A stretch of 64,000 nt of DNA from Streptomyces sp. ISL-12 (GTDB taxonomy: Bacteria; Actinomycetota; Actinomycetes; Streptomycetales; Streptomycetaceae), in contig NZ_JAGGOO010000028.1 in NCBI RefSeq assembly GCF_018614415.1, positions 62,001 to 126,000 of the forward strand. Direction: 5' to 3'. Of the stretch, positions 39,048-47,621 are shown in pieces. The position numbers and the translations under genes were made by a program. The stretch's first letter is position 1. Each line of letters opens with the position of its first letter. The notes below the pieces were generated by a model that was not told the origin of the DNA, searched no databases, and saw only the letters and a list, made by a program, of their open reading frames with translations.

Positions 39048-39905
39048 GTGCGGGTCAGCCTCAAGGACGTCGCCGCGCACGCGGGGGTCTCCATCAAGAC
39101 CGTCTCCAACGTGGTGAACGACTACCAGCACGTCACCCCCGCCATGCGCGCACGCGTCCAGCGGTCCATCGACGCCCTCGGCTACCGGCCCAACCTGGCC
39201 GCCAGGCCCCATCGAGCTGGAGACCGAGGACCTGCGCGACCGCGCGGAGAACGTGCCGCTGGTGCTGCCGGGCGAGCGCGAGTACGACCTGCCCTGCGAC
39301 CGCATCGCCATCGACAACGTCGCCGCCGACCGCGCCGCCGTCCGGCACCTGGTCGAAGTGGGGCGCCGGGAAGTGGCGTTCATCGGCGCCCGGCGCGGCC
39401 GCAGCGAACCGGCCCGACTCCGGGTGCGTGGCTGGCGCGAGGAACTGACCGCCGCCGGACTGGCCGCCGACGACGGCCTGGTGGCCGCTGACGACGGCCT
39501 GGTGGCCGCCGCCGACGGCTGGGGACACGCGGAGGGCGAGGCGGCCATGGTCCGCCTCCTGGACTCCGGCCGGCGCCCCGACGCGGTCTTCGCCTACAAC
39601 GACCCGATGGTCATCGGCGCCATGCGGGTGCTGCACGCACGCGGAGTCCGGGTCCCCGAGGACATCGCGGTCGTCGGCTTCGACGACGTGGTCGAGGGCC
39701 GGTTCGGCGCGGTGAGCCTCACCTCCGTGTCACCGGACAAGGCGGCCATCGGCCGGCCGGCGGTGAGTCGGTACTGATCCGGCTCGGCGGCGGAGCCGTT
39801 GAGCCCCGCCGCATCCGGGCGGGCTACCGCCTGGCCGTACGCGAGAGCACCCTGGGGCGCGCGGGCGAAGGCCGGGGCGGCGACGTCACAGGTACGGCCG
39901 GGTGA
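39048..39905 (+). pseudogene. LacI family regulator, deleted and frameshifted twice
   Basis: A GTG at 39048 starts a good LacI DNA-binding domain (VSLKDVAAHAGVSIKTVSNVVNDYQHVT...ALGYRPNLAAR). At about 39205 the sequence jumps, in another frame, to IELETEDLRDRAENVPLV; around 75 codons of the core domain are missing. The effector domain then reads well to SLTSVSPDKAAIGR (about 39755), where a second lesion shifts back to the first frame, and the tail PRRIRAGYRLAVREST lies at 39801-39860. A 21-bp duplication is also present. No full-length repressor can be made. Confidence 0.9.
39463..39504 (+). repeat. tandem duplication of a 21-bp unit in the broken lacI
   Basis: Two adjacent 21-bp copies (39463-39483 and 39484-39504) that differ at one base, encoding the repeated AADDGLV. 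It keeps the local frame. Likely replication slippage. Confidence 0.9.
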
Positions 39906-40260
39906 TCAGTTCGATCGCATGCCCGGCGGGGTCCTTGAAGTAGACGCCACGGCCGCCGTGTTCGTCGTTGGTCTCACCCGGGCGCCGCATCTGCGGATCG
40001 GCCCAGTGCTCGACGCCGCGCTCGCACAGCCGCCGGTACGCCCGGTCGAACAGCTCGTCGTCGACCAGGAACGCGTAGTGCTGCATCTGGATCTCCACCG
40101 GCGGCTCGGCGAACTGGAGCAGTACGCCGTCGCTGAGCTGGATGTTGGTGAACGGCCCCCAGGACGGCGCCTCGGGGAGCTCCAGCAACTCCCGGAAGAA
40201 ACGCGCCGACTCGGCGCGGTCCACGGCGGCGATGATGGTGTGGTTGAACGTGACGGTCAT
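39886..40260 (-). CDS. VOC (glyoxalase/bleomycin-resistance) family protein
   Basis: From the ATG at 40260, 124 residues with the VOC fold: TVTFNHTIIAAVDRAESARFFRELLELPE, then VLLQFAEPPVEIQMQHYAFLVDDELFDRAYRRL and the final GRGVYFKDPAGHAIELITRP. Metal-binding His and Glu positions are present, so it may be an enzyme (dioxygenase, isomerase) or a resistance protein. In-frame ATGs at 40287 and further upstream lengthen it by a weakly conserved tail. Its end overlaps the tail of the broken lacI gene on the other strand. Confidence 0.85.
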   Translation of the reverse strand: MTVTFNHTIIAAVDRAESARFFRELLELPEAPSWGPFTNIQLSDGVLLQFAEPPVEIQMQHYAFLVDDELFDRAYRRLCERGVEHWADPQMRRPGETNDEHGGRGVYFKDPAGHAIELITRPYL

Positions 40261-40665
40261 ACGGCTGATCTCGCTCTCGCTCGACATGGGAAGGGAACTC
40301 ATGCGGGCGAGCACGGGGAGGACCACGTGGCCGGTGCGCGGGGCGCGTCGCGCGCACCCGCCGTGCGGTCAGTCCTCCACCGGATTGCCGTTCCGTGTGT
40401 GGCGTTTCGTCGCCGGTCCGGTGTTCACGGTGGACCACCCTACCCCGCGTGTCACGAGATGTTCATGACTTCACAAATCCGCCCTGCCAGCGGGAACGGA
40501 CCGACGCATCGCGCCGCGCGGCAGCGGAGCCTCCGGATTAATTATCCGGAGTGTTGACGTAATTCGCCGCGCGTTCGCATGCTGAGGGCGTCCCCTCCGA
40601 GGGGCCTTTTCCGCACGTCACGGCCGGGCCACCGGCGTTCCCGACGACGAAAGAGAACGTGACTG
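40261..40665. other. 405-base divergent intergenic region
   Basis: It separates the VOC gene from the GH43-like gene. No gene is seen. The 40460-40570 part is AT-richer and contains the inverted repeat listed separately, followed by TTGACG (40554-40559), a possible -35 element. Confidence 0.5.
40531..40551. promoter_or_regulatory. inverted repeat, candidate operator of the GH43-like gene
   Basis: Arms CTCCGGAT (40531-40538) and ATCCGGAG (40544-40551) are perfect complements around a 5-base AT-only centre. It lies 2 bases before TTGACG (40554-40559), where a repressor or activator could act. The regulator is unknown. Confidence 0.55.
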
Positions 40666-42003
40666 ATGAGCCACACCGAGAAGAGGTTCACCGTCGGCCG
40701 CCGGTCCCTGCTGGCGGGAGTCGCCGGCGTGGGCGCGGGCGCCGTGCTCCCGGCGGCCGGCGCGCGGGCGGAACCGGCCGCCGCCGTACCGGCCGAGGCG
40801 GCGGCGGGGCGGCGGTACCCGGCGAACTGGCCCGACCCCGAGCCCTACGGTCTGGCCGACGCCCGGCTGGACCTGTGGCCGCGGGAGGACAACTCCTTCG
40901 TCCTTCCACTGGAGTTGCGCCCCCGTGACGAGGAGCGCGGCGTGGTCTGGATCCGGGACACCTACGTCAACTGCTTCGTCGTCGACGGCCGTCCGCTCTA
41001 TGTCGCCACCGGCACCACCCGGGTGCCGGGGCTCGACGTGGCCGCCCCCTGGAACGACGGCATCTTCGTCTGGACGGCCCGCTCCCTCGAGGGACCCTGG
41101 AGCCTGGCCGACACCACCGCCATCCGGCCCGGCGCGGAGAAGGGCAAGGTGTGGTCGCCGGAGTTCGTCGACGAGAACACCGACGGACGCACGGTCGTCG
41201 CCCCCTGGCAGGAGTACTGGTACGACGACACGTACGGCAAGCGCGGCCACGCCTGGGCCCCGGAACTGCACTACTTCCGCGGCACGTGGTACCTCGTCGC
41301 GTGCACCGGCGACTACGCCCAGAAGGTCGGCTCGTTCATGCTGGTCAGCGAGGGCGGCGTCGAGGGTCCGTACCGGCTGGTCGAGGGCAACCTGGAGAAG
41401 CCCTTCGGTGACTCGTTCATCGGCGGGCCGAGCTTCATCGAACCCGGCGCCTACCACCACATCGACGGCGGCCTCTACACCGAGGGCGACGACGCGTGGC
41501 TCGTCCTGCACAACAACCTGTACGCCAAGTTCCGGGACGACATGGAGGACATCGTCACGCCGACGAACCTGCCGACGTTCCAGCAGCAGCCGTACGCGCC
41601 CGAGCCGTACCTGGAGGGCGCGTACGTGTTCAAGTACAAGGGCACGTACCACCTCGTCCACGCCGCCTGGAACCGGGCGTCCCTCAACGCCGACGGCACC
41701 ACCCGCCACGCCTACGACGTGGCCGCCACGGGGCGCGTGCAGTACCAGTACGACGCGATCGTCGCCGTGTCCGACACGTTCGAGGGCCCGTACTCGAAGC
41801 GGTACACCGCCGGTGTCGGCGCCGGGCACAACAACTTCTTCGTCGATCACAAGGGCGGCCTGTGGGCGACGTACTTCCTCAACCCGGCCGCCGGCTACTG
41901 GTCCAACGCCGCGTGCGTCGACGAGGCCGCCGTGCCCGGTGTCGTACGGCTGGAGTGGACCGGCCCCGAGGGCAACCGGCTGTACGTCCGGCGCCGGAAG
42001 TAG
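40666..42003 (+). CDS. Tat-exported GH43-like glycosyl hydrolase
   Basis: A 445-residue secreted protein. The N-terminus carries a Tat-type signal (TVGRRSLLAGVAGVGAGAVLPAAGARA) with cleavage near A-R-A. The body has the five-bladed beta-propeller pattern of family 43: VVWIRDTYVNCFVVDGRPLYV, WSPEFVDENTDG, AWAPELHYFRGTWYLVACTG, FIGGPSFIE, and HNNFFVDHKGGLW. Family members cut arabinose-, xylose- or galactose-containing polysaccharides. Catalytic acids are likely but I cannot place all of them, so a substrate is not given. A terminator hairpin follows the stop. Confidence 0.8.
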   Translation: MSHTEKRFTVGRRSLLAGVAGVGAGAVLPAAGARAEPAAAVPAEAAAGRRYPANWPDPEPYGLADARLDLWPREDNSFVLPLELRPRDEERGVVWIRDTYVNCFVVDGRPLYVATGTTRVPGLDVAAPWNDGIFVWTARSLEGPWSLADTTAIRPGAEKGKVWSPEFVDENTDGRTVVAPWQEYWYDDTYGKRGHAWAPELHYFRGTWYLVACTGDYAQKVGSFMLVSEGGVEGPYRLVEGNLEKPFGDSFIGGPSFIEPGAYHHIDGGLYTEGDDAWLVLHNNLYAKFRDDMEDIVTPTNLPTFQQQPYAPEPYLEGAYVFKYKGTYHLVHAAWNRASLNADGTTRHAYDVAATGRVQYQYDAIVAVSDTFEGPYSKRYTAGVGAGHNNFFVDHKGGLWATYFLNPAAGYWSNAACVDEAAVPGVVRLEWTGPEGNRLYVRRRK

Positions 42004-42018
42004 TCCGCCGACGGGCGT

Positions 42019-42063
42019 GCCATTGGTGTCGTCCGGCCGACCGGTCCGAGTGACACCAATGGC
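42019..42063 (+). terminator. terminator after the GH43-like gene
   Basis: A perfect 12-bp stem GCCATTGGTGTC (42019-42030) with 42052-42063. The 21-base loop can itself fold (CCGG near 42033-42036 and 42041-42044). It ends only 4 bases before the marR promoter. Confidence 0.75.
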
Positions 42064-42067
42064 TCCT

Positions 42068-42097
42068 TTGACATAGGTATGAAGATATATTTATGCT
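42068..42097 (+). promoter_or_regulatory. sigma-70-type promoter of the marR gene, giving a leaderless transcript
   Basis: TTGACA (42068-42073), an 18-base spacer and TATGCT (42092-42097). Transcription would start about 42104, exactly at the marR ATG, and no ribosome site lies before that ATG. The AT-rich spacer overlaps where MarR proteins usually bind for autoregulation. Confidence 0.7.
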
Positions 42098-42103
42098 GTC
42101 CGT

Positions 42104-42574
42104 ATGCCCGAGGAGAACACGTCCGCGCAGGACATCGACCACGTGGCCGCACGGCTCGTGGCGTGCCTGCCCAGGCTGACCCGGGCCCTCGACCGCCAGG
42201 TCGCGCAGGACTACGCGCGCCCCAAGCCGCCCGAGGCGCAGCTCGCGCTGTTGCGGCACGTCGAGGAGAACGACGGCACCACCGTCCGCGCGGCGGCCGA
42301 AGCCCTGCTGATGAAGCCCAACAACGTCAGCGCGCTGGTCACCCGGCTGACCGAGCAGGGGCTGCTGGAGCGTCGCCAGGACGCGGCAGACAAGAGGGTC
42401 GCGCACCTGCACCGCACCCCGCTGGCCCGGCGGCAACTCGCCGAGGTCGAACGCCTGATGGGCGCCCACCTGAGCAGTGCCCTGCGGGCGCTGACCGAAG
42501 GCGAGCTGGACGCCCTGGGCTCGGCCCTGGGGTCGCTCTCGGCACTCGAAGGGCATCTGCGCTCCCGTCACTGA
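42104..42574 (+). CDS. MarR family transcriptional regulator
   Basis: A 156-residue MarR protein. The winged helix is in the middle: VRAAAEALLMKPNNVSALVTRLTEQGLLERRQDAADKRVAHLHRTPLAR. It is upstream of, and probably controls, the multidrug-type MFS gene at 42746. The ATG at 42104 coincides with the predicted transcription start of the promoter at 42068-42097. A 10-bp hairpin follows the stop, so the MFS gene may have its own promoter or depend on readthrough. Confidence 0.92.
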   Translation: MPEENTSAQDIDHVAARLVACLPRLTRALDRQVAQDYARPKPPEAQLALLRHVEENDGTTVRAAAEALLMKPNNVSALVTRLTEQGLLERRQDAADKRVAHLHRTPLARRQLAEVERLMGAHLSSALRALTEGELDALGSALGSLSALEGHLRSRH

Positions 42575-42580
42575 CCACCC

Positions 42581-42605
42581 GCCCCGGTCCCGCGCGGACC
42601 GGGGC
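42581..42605 (+). terminator. hairpin between marR and the MFS gene
   Basis: GCCCCGGTCC (42581-42590) pairs with 42596-42605 around a 5-base loop, 6 bases after the marR stop. It could end or attenuate the marR transcript. Confidence 0.6.
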
Positions 42606-42745
42606 CGTCAGGGCGTGGCGCGCTCGCTCGTCGAGGTCTTCTCCTTTCCGCGCTTTCCCCTGTGCCGACGGCTGTTCCGTCACGTTCCGTGGCCGGATCC
42701 GCCGTGCGGTGTCACTCCCCGTACGATCGAAGGACACGCACAGTC

Positions 42746-44341
42746 ATGCCCTCCGCCCCCACCGCATCCTCCGCCCCACCGTCCCACGTCCCGGCCGCGG
42801 ACCGCCCGCGCGGACGGCGGGCCAACCCCTGGCTGACGCTGATCGCCGTCGCCTTCGGCCTCTTCATGGTCGGCCTGGACGGCTCCGTCGTCTCCATCGC
42901 CAACCCCGAGATCGGCCGGGACCTGGGCGCCTCCACCTCCGACCTCCAGTGGGTCACCAACTCCTATCTGCTGGCCCTCGCCGCGGCCCTGATCCTCGGC
43001 GGCAAGCTCGGCGACCGGTTCGGGCGCCGCACCTTCTACCTGATCGGCGTCGCGGGCTTCACCGTCGCCTCCGTCGCCATCGGACTGGCCGGCTCCATCG
43101 AGGGCGTCATCGCCTTCCGCGCCGTCCAGGGCTTCTTCGGCGCCCTGCTGATGCCCAACACCCTCGGCATGCTGCGAGCCGTCTTCCCGCCGAAGAAGTT
43201 CGGCATGGCGGTCGGCATCTGGGCCATGGTCTCCTCGGTCTCCACCGCGCTGGGCCCCATCGTCGGCGGGCTGCTCGTCCAGCACGTCAACTGGGAGTCC
43301 GTCTTCTACATCAACGCCCCCATCGGCGTCATCGCGCTGATCTTCAGCATCGTCGTCCTGCCGCAGACGAAGAACAGCGCCGCCGCGGACGAGAAGTTCG
43401 ACATCCTCGGCGTCGTGCTGCTCGCCCTCGGACTGCTCGCCGTCGTCTTCGGCGTCGTCAAGGGCGAGACCTGGGGCTGGACCTCGGGCGGCACGCTCGG
43501 CGCCATCGCGGCCGGCGTGGTGGTCCTGCTGGTCTTCGGCTTCTGGGAGAACCGGGTCGCCTCGCCCCTGCTGCCCATGCGGCTGTTCCGCAGCCGCGCG
43601 CTGACCATCGGCACGGGCGTCACCGCGCTGAACTTCTTCGTCCTGCTCGGCGTGATCTTCTTCGTCATGCTCTACCTGCAGAGCGTGCGCGGCTTCACCC
43701 CCGTCGAGGCCGGGGTGCGCACCCTGCCGCTCAGCCTCGCCTCGGTCGTCGCCTCCCCGCTCGGCGCGGCGCTCACCGACCGCTTCGGACCGCGGCTGAC
43801 GATGCCGCTCGGCATGGCCCTCCAGGCGGTCGCCTGCTTCGTCATGCTCGGCTGGAGCGCCGACTCCTCGTACGCCACGATGTGGCCGCCGTTCATCGCC
43901 CTCGGCCTGGGCGTCGGCATGGTGATGTCGTCCTCCTCGGACGCCATCGTCGGCAACGCGCCGGTCAGGGACGGGGGAGTCGCGGGCGGCCTCCAGGCGA
44001 CCGCCCTGCAGATCGGCGGCGCGCTCGGCACCTCGGTCCTCGTGTCGCTGATCAGCAGCCGCGTCGGCTCCACCCTCACCGGCGAACTCACCTCCGCCGG
44101 CGTGCCCGCGACCGCTGCCGCCGGGCTGGAGGAGACCAAGGACGCGGTGGCCATGGGCGTCGCGCCCGTCTCCGACGGCATGCCGGCCCGGCTCCGGGAC
44201 GCCGTCGTCGAGGGCAGCCACCAGGCGTTCATGAACGGCGTGCACACCGCCGTGCTCGTCGCCGGCGTGCTGTGCGTCATCGGCGCCGTGGTGGCCGCCG
44301 TCGGCGTGCGCCGCACCGCCTCGGAGCAGCCCGCAGCCTGA
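42746..44341 (+). CDS. MFS drug exporter, DHA2 type (14 helices)
   Basis: A 531-residue drug:H+ antiporter. Conserved segments are FGLFMVGLDGSVVSIANPEI in helix 1 and motif A after helix 2, GGKLGDRFGRR. Motif C-like glycine-rich sequence is at ALGPIVGGLLV. About 14 helices fit the DHA2 group (EmrB/QacA-like), which expels antibiotics or dyes. ATG 42746 has AAGGA about 11 bases upstream. The MarR protein upstream is its probable repressor. A strong hairpin lies directly after the stop. Confidence 0.93.
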   Translation: MPSAPTASSAPPSHVPAADRPRGRRANPWLTLIAVAFGLFMVGLDGSVVSIANPEIGRDLGASTSDLQWVTNSYLLALAAALILGGKLGDRFGRRTFYLIGVAGFTVASVAIGLAGSIEGVIAFRAVQGFFGALLMPNTLGMLRAVFPPKKFGMAVGIWAMVSSVSTALGPIVGGLLVQHVNWESVFYINAPIGVIALIFSIVVLPQTKNSAAADEKFDILGVVLLALGLLAVVFGVVKGETWGWTSGGTLGAIAAGVVVLLVFGFWENRVASPLLPMRLFRSRALTIGTGVTALNFFVLLGVIFFVMLYLQSVRGFTPVEAGVRTLPLSLASVVASPLGAALTDRFGPRLTMPLGMALQAVACFVMLGWSADSSYATMWPPFIALGLGVGMVMSSSSDAIVGNAPVRDGGVAGGLQATALQIGGALGTSVLVSLISSRVGSTLTGELTSAGVPATAAAGLEETKDAVAMGVAPVSDGMPARLRDAVVEGSHQAFMNGVHTAVLVAGVLCVIGAVVAAVGVRRTASEQPAA

Positions 44342-44352
44342 GCGTGCCGCAC

Positions 44353-44394
44353 CGCCGCGCCCGCGTCCGCCCATCGGCGGGCGCGGGCGCGGCG
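44353..44394 (+). terminator. terminator after the MFS gene
   Basis: CGCCGCGCCCGCG (44353-44365) pairs with 44382-44394, and the inner CCGCC/GGCGG extends the stem to 19 pairs with one G-U pair and a 4-base loop (CATC). It is 11 bases after the stop codon. Confidence 0.8.
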
Positions 44395-44408
44395 AAACGG
44401 GGTACTCG

Positions 44409-44714
44409 ATGTGCATGAAGAATGAACGAGCACGCTCCGACGACGACCGGGATCCGGCCGTGGCGCGGGCGAAAGGGACCATGAGTCTCATGCGCTGGTT
44501 CCGGTGGGTCGCCTCGCTGCTGACGGTCAGTTGGGTCCTGTCCTGGGTGAACAGCCTGATCACGGGCGCACAGGGCTCGGACCGCTGGTGGCCCCTGCTG
44601 AGTGCCTTCCTGTGGGCCGGCCTGTCCGTGTACGCGTTCGTCACCTACCGGCGCACCGGCCGCGACCTCTCCGGCAGGCGGCGGAGGACCGGACGGCCGG
44701 TGGCCCTGCGGTGA
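44409..44714 (+). CDS. small membrane protein of unknown function
   Basis: A 101-residue product with a charged N-terminus and two hydrophobic helices (FRWVASLLTVSWVLSWVNSLI and WWPLLSAFLWAGLSVYAFVTY), ending in an Arg-rich tail (RRTGRDLSGRRRRTGR). I do not recognise a family. The ATG at 44409 has GGGG 6 bases upstream; an internal ATG at 44481 with AAGGG close upstream would give only the membrane part. It lies after the MFS terminator. Confidence 0.55.
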   Translation: MCMKNERARSDDDRDPAVARAKGTMSLMRWFRWVASLLTVSWVLSWVNSLITGAQGSDRWWPLLSAFLWAGLSVYAFVTYRRTGRDLSGRRRRTGRPVALR

Positions 44715-44857
44715 CACGGCGCCGCTGAGGACCGCCGCGACAGGGTCCGGCGGGCGAAGCCGGCCGCGCCGTACCCCCGCGCGGGACCCGGCGGCCGGGG
44801 AGAGGGCCGCGACGACCAGGAACTCTTCCGGCCGGACCGCGCGTTGACCGGGAACAG

Positions 44858-44877
44858 GGACCTCCGTCCGGAGGTCC
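44858..44877 (+). other. hairpin in the leader of the EEP-family gene
   Basis: GGACCTCC (44858-44865) and GGAGGTCC (44870-44877) form an 8-bp stem with loop GTCC, 25 bases before the GTG at 44903. It could affect translation or simply be chance in GC-rich DNA. Confidence 0.35.
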
Positions 44878-44902
44878 GTCCGGGCAGCGGGGAGGGGACC
44901 GC

Positions 44903-45922
44903 GTGGTGGGGGAGAGAGCGGGCGCCGCGGTGTCCCGGTGGCGGGCTGCGCGGCGGGCTCCGGCCGTCCGGGCGGAGGGCACAGGGCGGCGCGGCTCCCT
45001 CTGGAGCCGGGGCCGGGTGCTCGCCGCACTCGCGGTGCTGACCGCCGCGCTTCTGCTGTTCCACCGGGCCGTGCCCAACTCCGTGGGCCGCCTCGGCAGT
45101 CTGCTGGAGAGTTTCCTGCCGTGGCTCGGCCTCGTGACCGTGGTCCTGCTCGCCCTGTCCCTGCTGCGCCGGTCGGCCACCGCGTCGATCACCGTTCTGC
45201 TGCCGGTGGTGGCCTGGACGGCCCACTTCGGCGGGCTGCTCCGGCCCGGCGCCGAGCCCGGCGCCTGCGGCCTCCTCGTGGTGCAGCACAACGTCGGCGA
45301 CGACAACACCGACCCCGCGAGCACGGCCCGCGCCCTGGCGGACACGGACCCCGACCTCATAGCCCTGGAGGAACTGGTCGCCCCGGCGCTGCGGGACTAC
45401 GAGGAGGTCCTCGCCCCCGACTTCCCGTACCACGCCGTCCGGGGCACCGTCGGGATCTGGTCGAAGCACCCGCTCACCGGGACCCGGCAGGTCGACATCA
45501 GACCCGAGGGGATCACCGGTTCCTGGAACCGCGGCCTGCGCACCGTGGTCCGCACACCCCACGGCGACCTCGCGGCCTACGTCGCCCACCTGCCCTCGGT
45601 CCGCCTCGGCGTGACCGGCCTCGCCTCCGCGCGGCGCGACGAGAGCGCCGGCCTGCTGGGCGCGGCCGTCGCCGCCGAGGACCTGGACCGGGTACTGCTG
45701 CTGGGCGACCTCAACGGCACGGTCGACGACCGCGGACTCTCCCCGCTGACCTCGCGCCTGGACGTACCCGACAGCGGCTTCGCCTTCAGCTTCCCCGCCG
45801 GCTTCCCGCTGGCCCGCATAGACCAGATCATGGCCGCCTCGGCCACCGTCGGCCCCATACGGACCCTGCCCGCCACGGGCAGCGACCACCTGCCGGTCGC
45901 GGCCCGGGTCATGCTCGGCTGA
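44903..45922 (+). CDS. membrane-anchored endonuclease/exonuclease/phosphatase (EEP) family protein
   Basis: A 339-residue protein with an Arg-rich start, about three hydrophobic helices (residues 38-110) and an extracytoplasmic EEP-type domain. Motifs: VVQHNVGDDNT (metal Asn), IALEEL (metal Glu), YVAHLPSVR (His), LLLGDLNGT (Asp-Asn) and the final GSDHLPV (Asp-His). All catalytic positions are present, so it is probably active on a phosphodiester or phospholipid outside the membrane. The GTG at 44903 has GGAGGGG upstream. It converges with the nucleotidyltransferase remnant. Confidence 0.88.
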   Translation: MVGERAGAAVSRWRAARRAPAVRAEGTGRRGSLWSRGRVLAALAVLTAALLLFHRAVPNSVGRLGSLLESFLPWLGLVTVVLLALSLLRRSATASITVLLPVVAWTAHFGGLLRPGAEPGACGLLVVQHNVGDDNTDPASTARALADTDPDLIALEELVAPALRDYEEVLAPDFPYHAVRGTVGIWSKHPLTGTRQVDIRPEGITGSWNRGLRTVVRTPHGDLAAYVAHLPSVRLGVTGLASARRDESAGLLGAAVAAEDLDRVLLLGDLNGTVDDRGLSPLTSRLDVPDSGFAFSFPAGFPLARIDQIMAASATVGPIRTLPATGSDHLPVAARVMLG

Positions 45923-45985
45923 CGGAGGGGCGGCGGGACGCGGGCCGGTTCATGTGCCGAGGCGCCCGGTCCACGGGTGGGGTCC

Positions 45986-46544
45986 CTACGTCTCGGTGAC
46001 CGCCCCGGTGAGCCACCGCCGCTGCCCGTCCGTGAGCAGGGGCAGGGTGGCGTCGAAGTCCTGCTCGTCCTTGGGCCGCGGCGACTTGGCCTTGTAGTAC
46101 AGCTGGGCCTCCGGGGCCAGACAGGGGATGCCGTCCGCCGGCCTGAGGCCCAGTGCGCTGACCGGCCGGTGCACACGGGGGTCGCGGCGGGAGCACCACT
46201 CGTGGCCGCGGGACTCGTCCAGCGTGACTTGGCTGCGCCACGGCCGCTCCGGAGCGGGCCGGCACCAGATGTCGTGCACGTCGGTGGGCAGCCGTTCACC
46301 CTCTGCCCAGGGGCGCAGGGTGCCCGGCGGGTCCGCGGCCCACCACTGCCGGCCTGCCGGGGCCCGCTGGGCCGCGAGCTGGTCCCGCGGCAGCAGCATG
46401 ACGTCGATGTCACCGTGGCCCCGCAACCGGCGACGTCCCTCGGCGGGTGGCGGGTGGCGGGAGGACCAGGACGGAGAACCTCTCCACGACCTCGGCCAGG
46501 GAAGCCGGTTCCCACCCGCCGAGAGATTCCCGGGTCCGTGTCAT
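45986..46544 (-). pseudogene. nucleotidyltransferase (aminoglycoside adenylyltransferase-like), frameshifted and deleted
   Basis: The start (ATG 46544) encodes GGWEPASLAEVVERFSVL, then the frame runs out of homology near 46460. Homology resumes in another frame at RRLRGHGDIDVMLLPRDQ (from about 46420) and continues well to YYKAKSPRPKDEQDFDATLPLL. The missing piece of roughly 20 residues normally contains the GG(W/H)xID region that binds nucleotide, although the D-x-D in DIDV remains. Relatives are annotated as aminoglycoside-2''-adenylyltransferase-like. The reading frame from 46426 is open but lacks the front of the domain. Confidence 0.8.
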
Positions 46545-46630
46545 CCGCCCATCGTCGGACGGAACGGACGGGAGGTGGCGCGTGGCGGCGGAAAGAGGTA
46601 GCAAGCACCTGACGAACCGAGGGATGGGAT

Positions 46631-47596
46631 ATGCGTGGCGTGAGGTACACCAAGACGTTCCGGGCGATCGAGATCGGTGACGGCGGCGACGGGCGCTGGG
46701 CCGCGCACGCCGGGCCGGCTATGGCGGGCGCCGAGGACTTCTGGCTGACCGAGGAGGGCCGCACTCCCGAGGGTGCGGCCCGGGCCCGGGAACTGTTCGA
46801 GACACATCTGCCCGAACTGGTCCCGGCACTCGACGGGCTCGCCGGACAACTGCCGTCACCCAGGGCCGGGACACTGCTCACCCTGGCCGCGGTACGGCCG
46901 TTCTTCTCCGCCTGCACCCAGACCGGCACCGCCGGCACCCTGCTGCGCAACTACGACCACGCCCCCGAGCACTGCGAGGCGGTCATCGTCTCCTCCCGCT
47001 TCCTGCGGCCCGTGATCGGCATGCAGGAAGCGGGGTGGGGCCTGCTGGACGGGATGAACGACGCGGGGCTCGCCGTGTCCCTGACCTTCGGCGGACGCCA
47101 TGTGCACGGACCGGGCTTCGCCATGCCCCTCGTCCTGCGCTACCTGCTGGAGACCTGCCGGACCGTCGACGAGGCCGTCGGCAGGCTGCGTACCGTGCCC
47201 GTCGCCATCCCCCAGAACGTCACCCTCGTCGACCCCGGCCGGGCCGTCACCGTCCACGTGGGACCCGACATACCGCTGACCGAGGCACCGGACGCCTGCG
47301 CCGCCAACCACCAGCACCTGCCGGTACCGGACGGACAGGAGCGGGTCACCCGGACCCTGGAGCGGCTGGCCGCCGTGCGCGCGGCCGGGACGGACGTGAC
47401 GGCGATGCTGCGACCGCCCCTCTACCAGCAGGCGTACGACCAGTGGCTCGGCACGGTGTACACCGCCCACTACCGTCCCGCCGACGGCCACGTCACCTAC
47501 CACTGGCCCGGCGCCCGCTGGGAGCAGTCCTTCGCGGACTTCTCCCAGGGCGAGCGCACCGTCGTCCTCGGACTGCCGGAACCGGCCGCGCGCTGA
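46631..47596 (+). CDS. C45-family autoproteolytic acyltransferase/hydrolase
   Basis: A 321-residue Ntn-fold hydrolase of the C45 (acyl-CoA:6-APA acyltransferase-like, linear amide hydrolase) group. Cys95 in FSACTQTG is the likely nucleophile freed by self-cleavage. Downstream LLRNYDHAPEHCEAV, GWGLLDGMNDAGLAVSLTFGG and the final segment are characteristic. It may hydrolyse amide bonds of acyl-amino acids or beta-lactam-like compounds. The ATG at 46631 follows GAGGGATGGG. No export signal is seen. It converges with the kdgD gene. Confidence 0.85.
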   Translation: MRGVRYTKTFRAIEIGDGGDGRWAAHAGPAMAGAEDFWLTEEGRTPEGAARARELFETHLPELVPALDGLAGQLPSPRAGTLLTLAAVRPFFSACTQTGTAGTLLRNYDHAPEHCEAVIVSSRFLRPVIGMQEAGWGLLDGMNDAGLAVSLTFGGRHVHGPGFAMPLVLRYLLETCRTVDEAVGRLRTVPVAIPQNVTLVDPGRAVTVHVGPDIPLTEAPDACAANHQHLPVPDGQERVTRTLERLAAVRAAGTDVTAMLRPPLYQQAYDQWLGTVYTAHYRPADGHVTYHWPGARWEQSFADFSQGERTVVLGLPEPAAR

Positions 47597-47621
47597 GCGC
47601 CGGGCGCCGGGCGGCGGCGGA

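Noticed and set aside
42680..44644. A 654-codon - strand frame
   Set aside because: It is antisense to the MFS gene and is an Asp/Gly/His-rich shadow.
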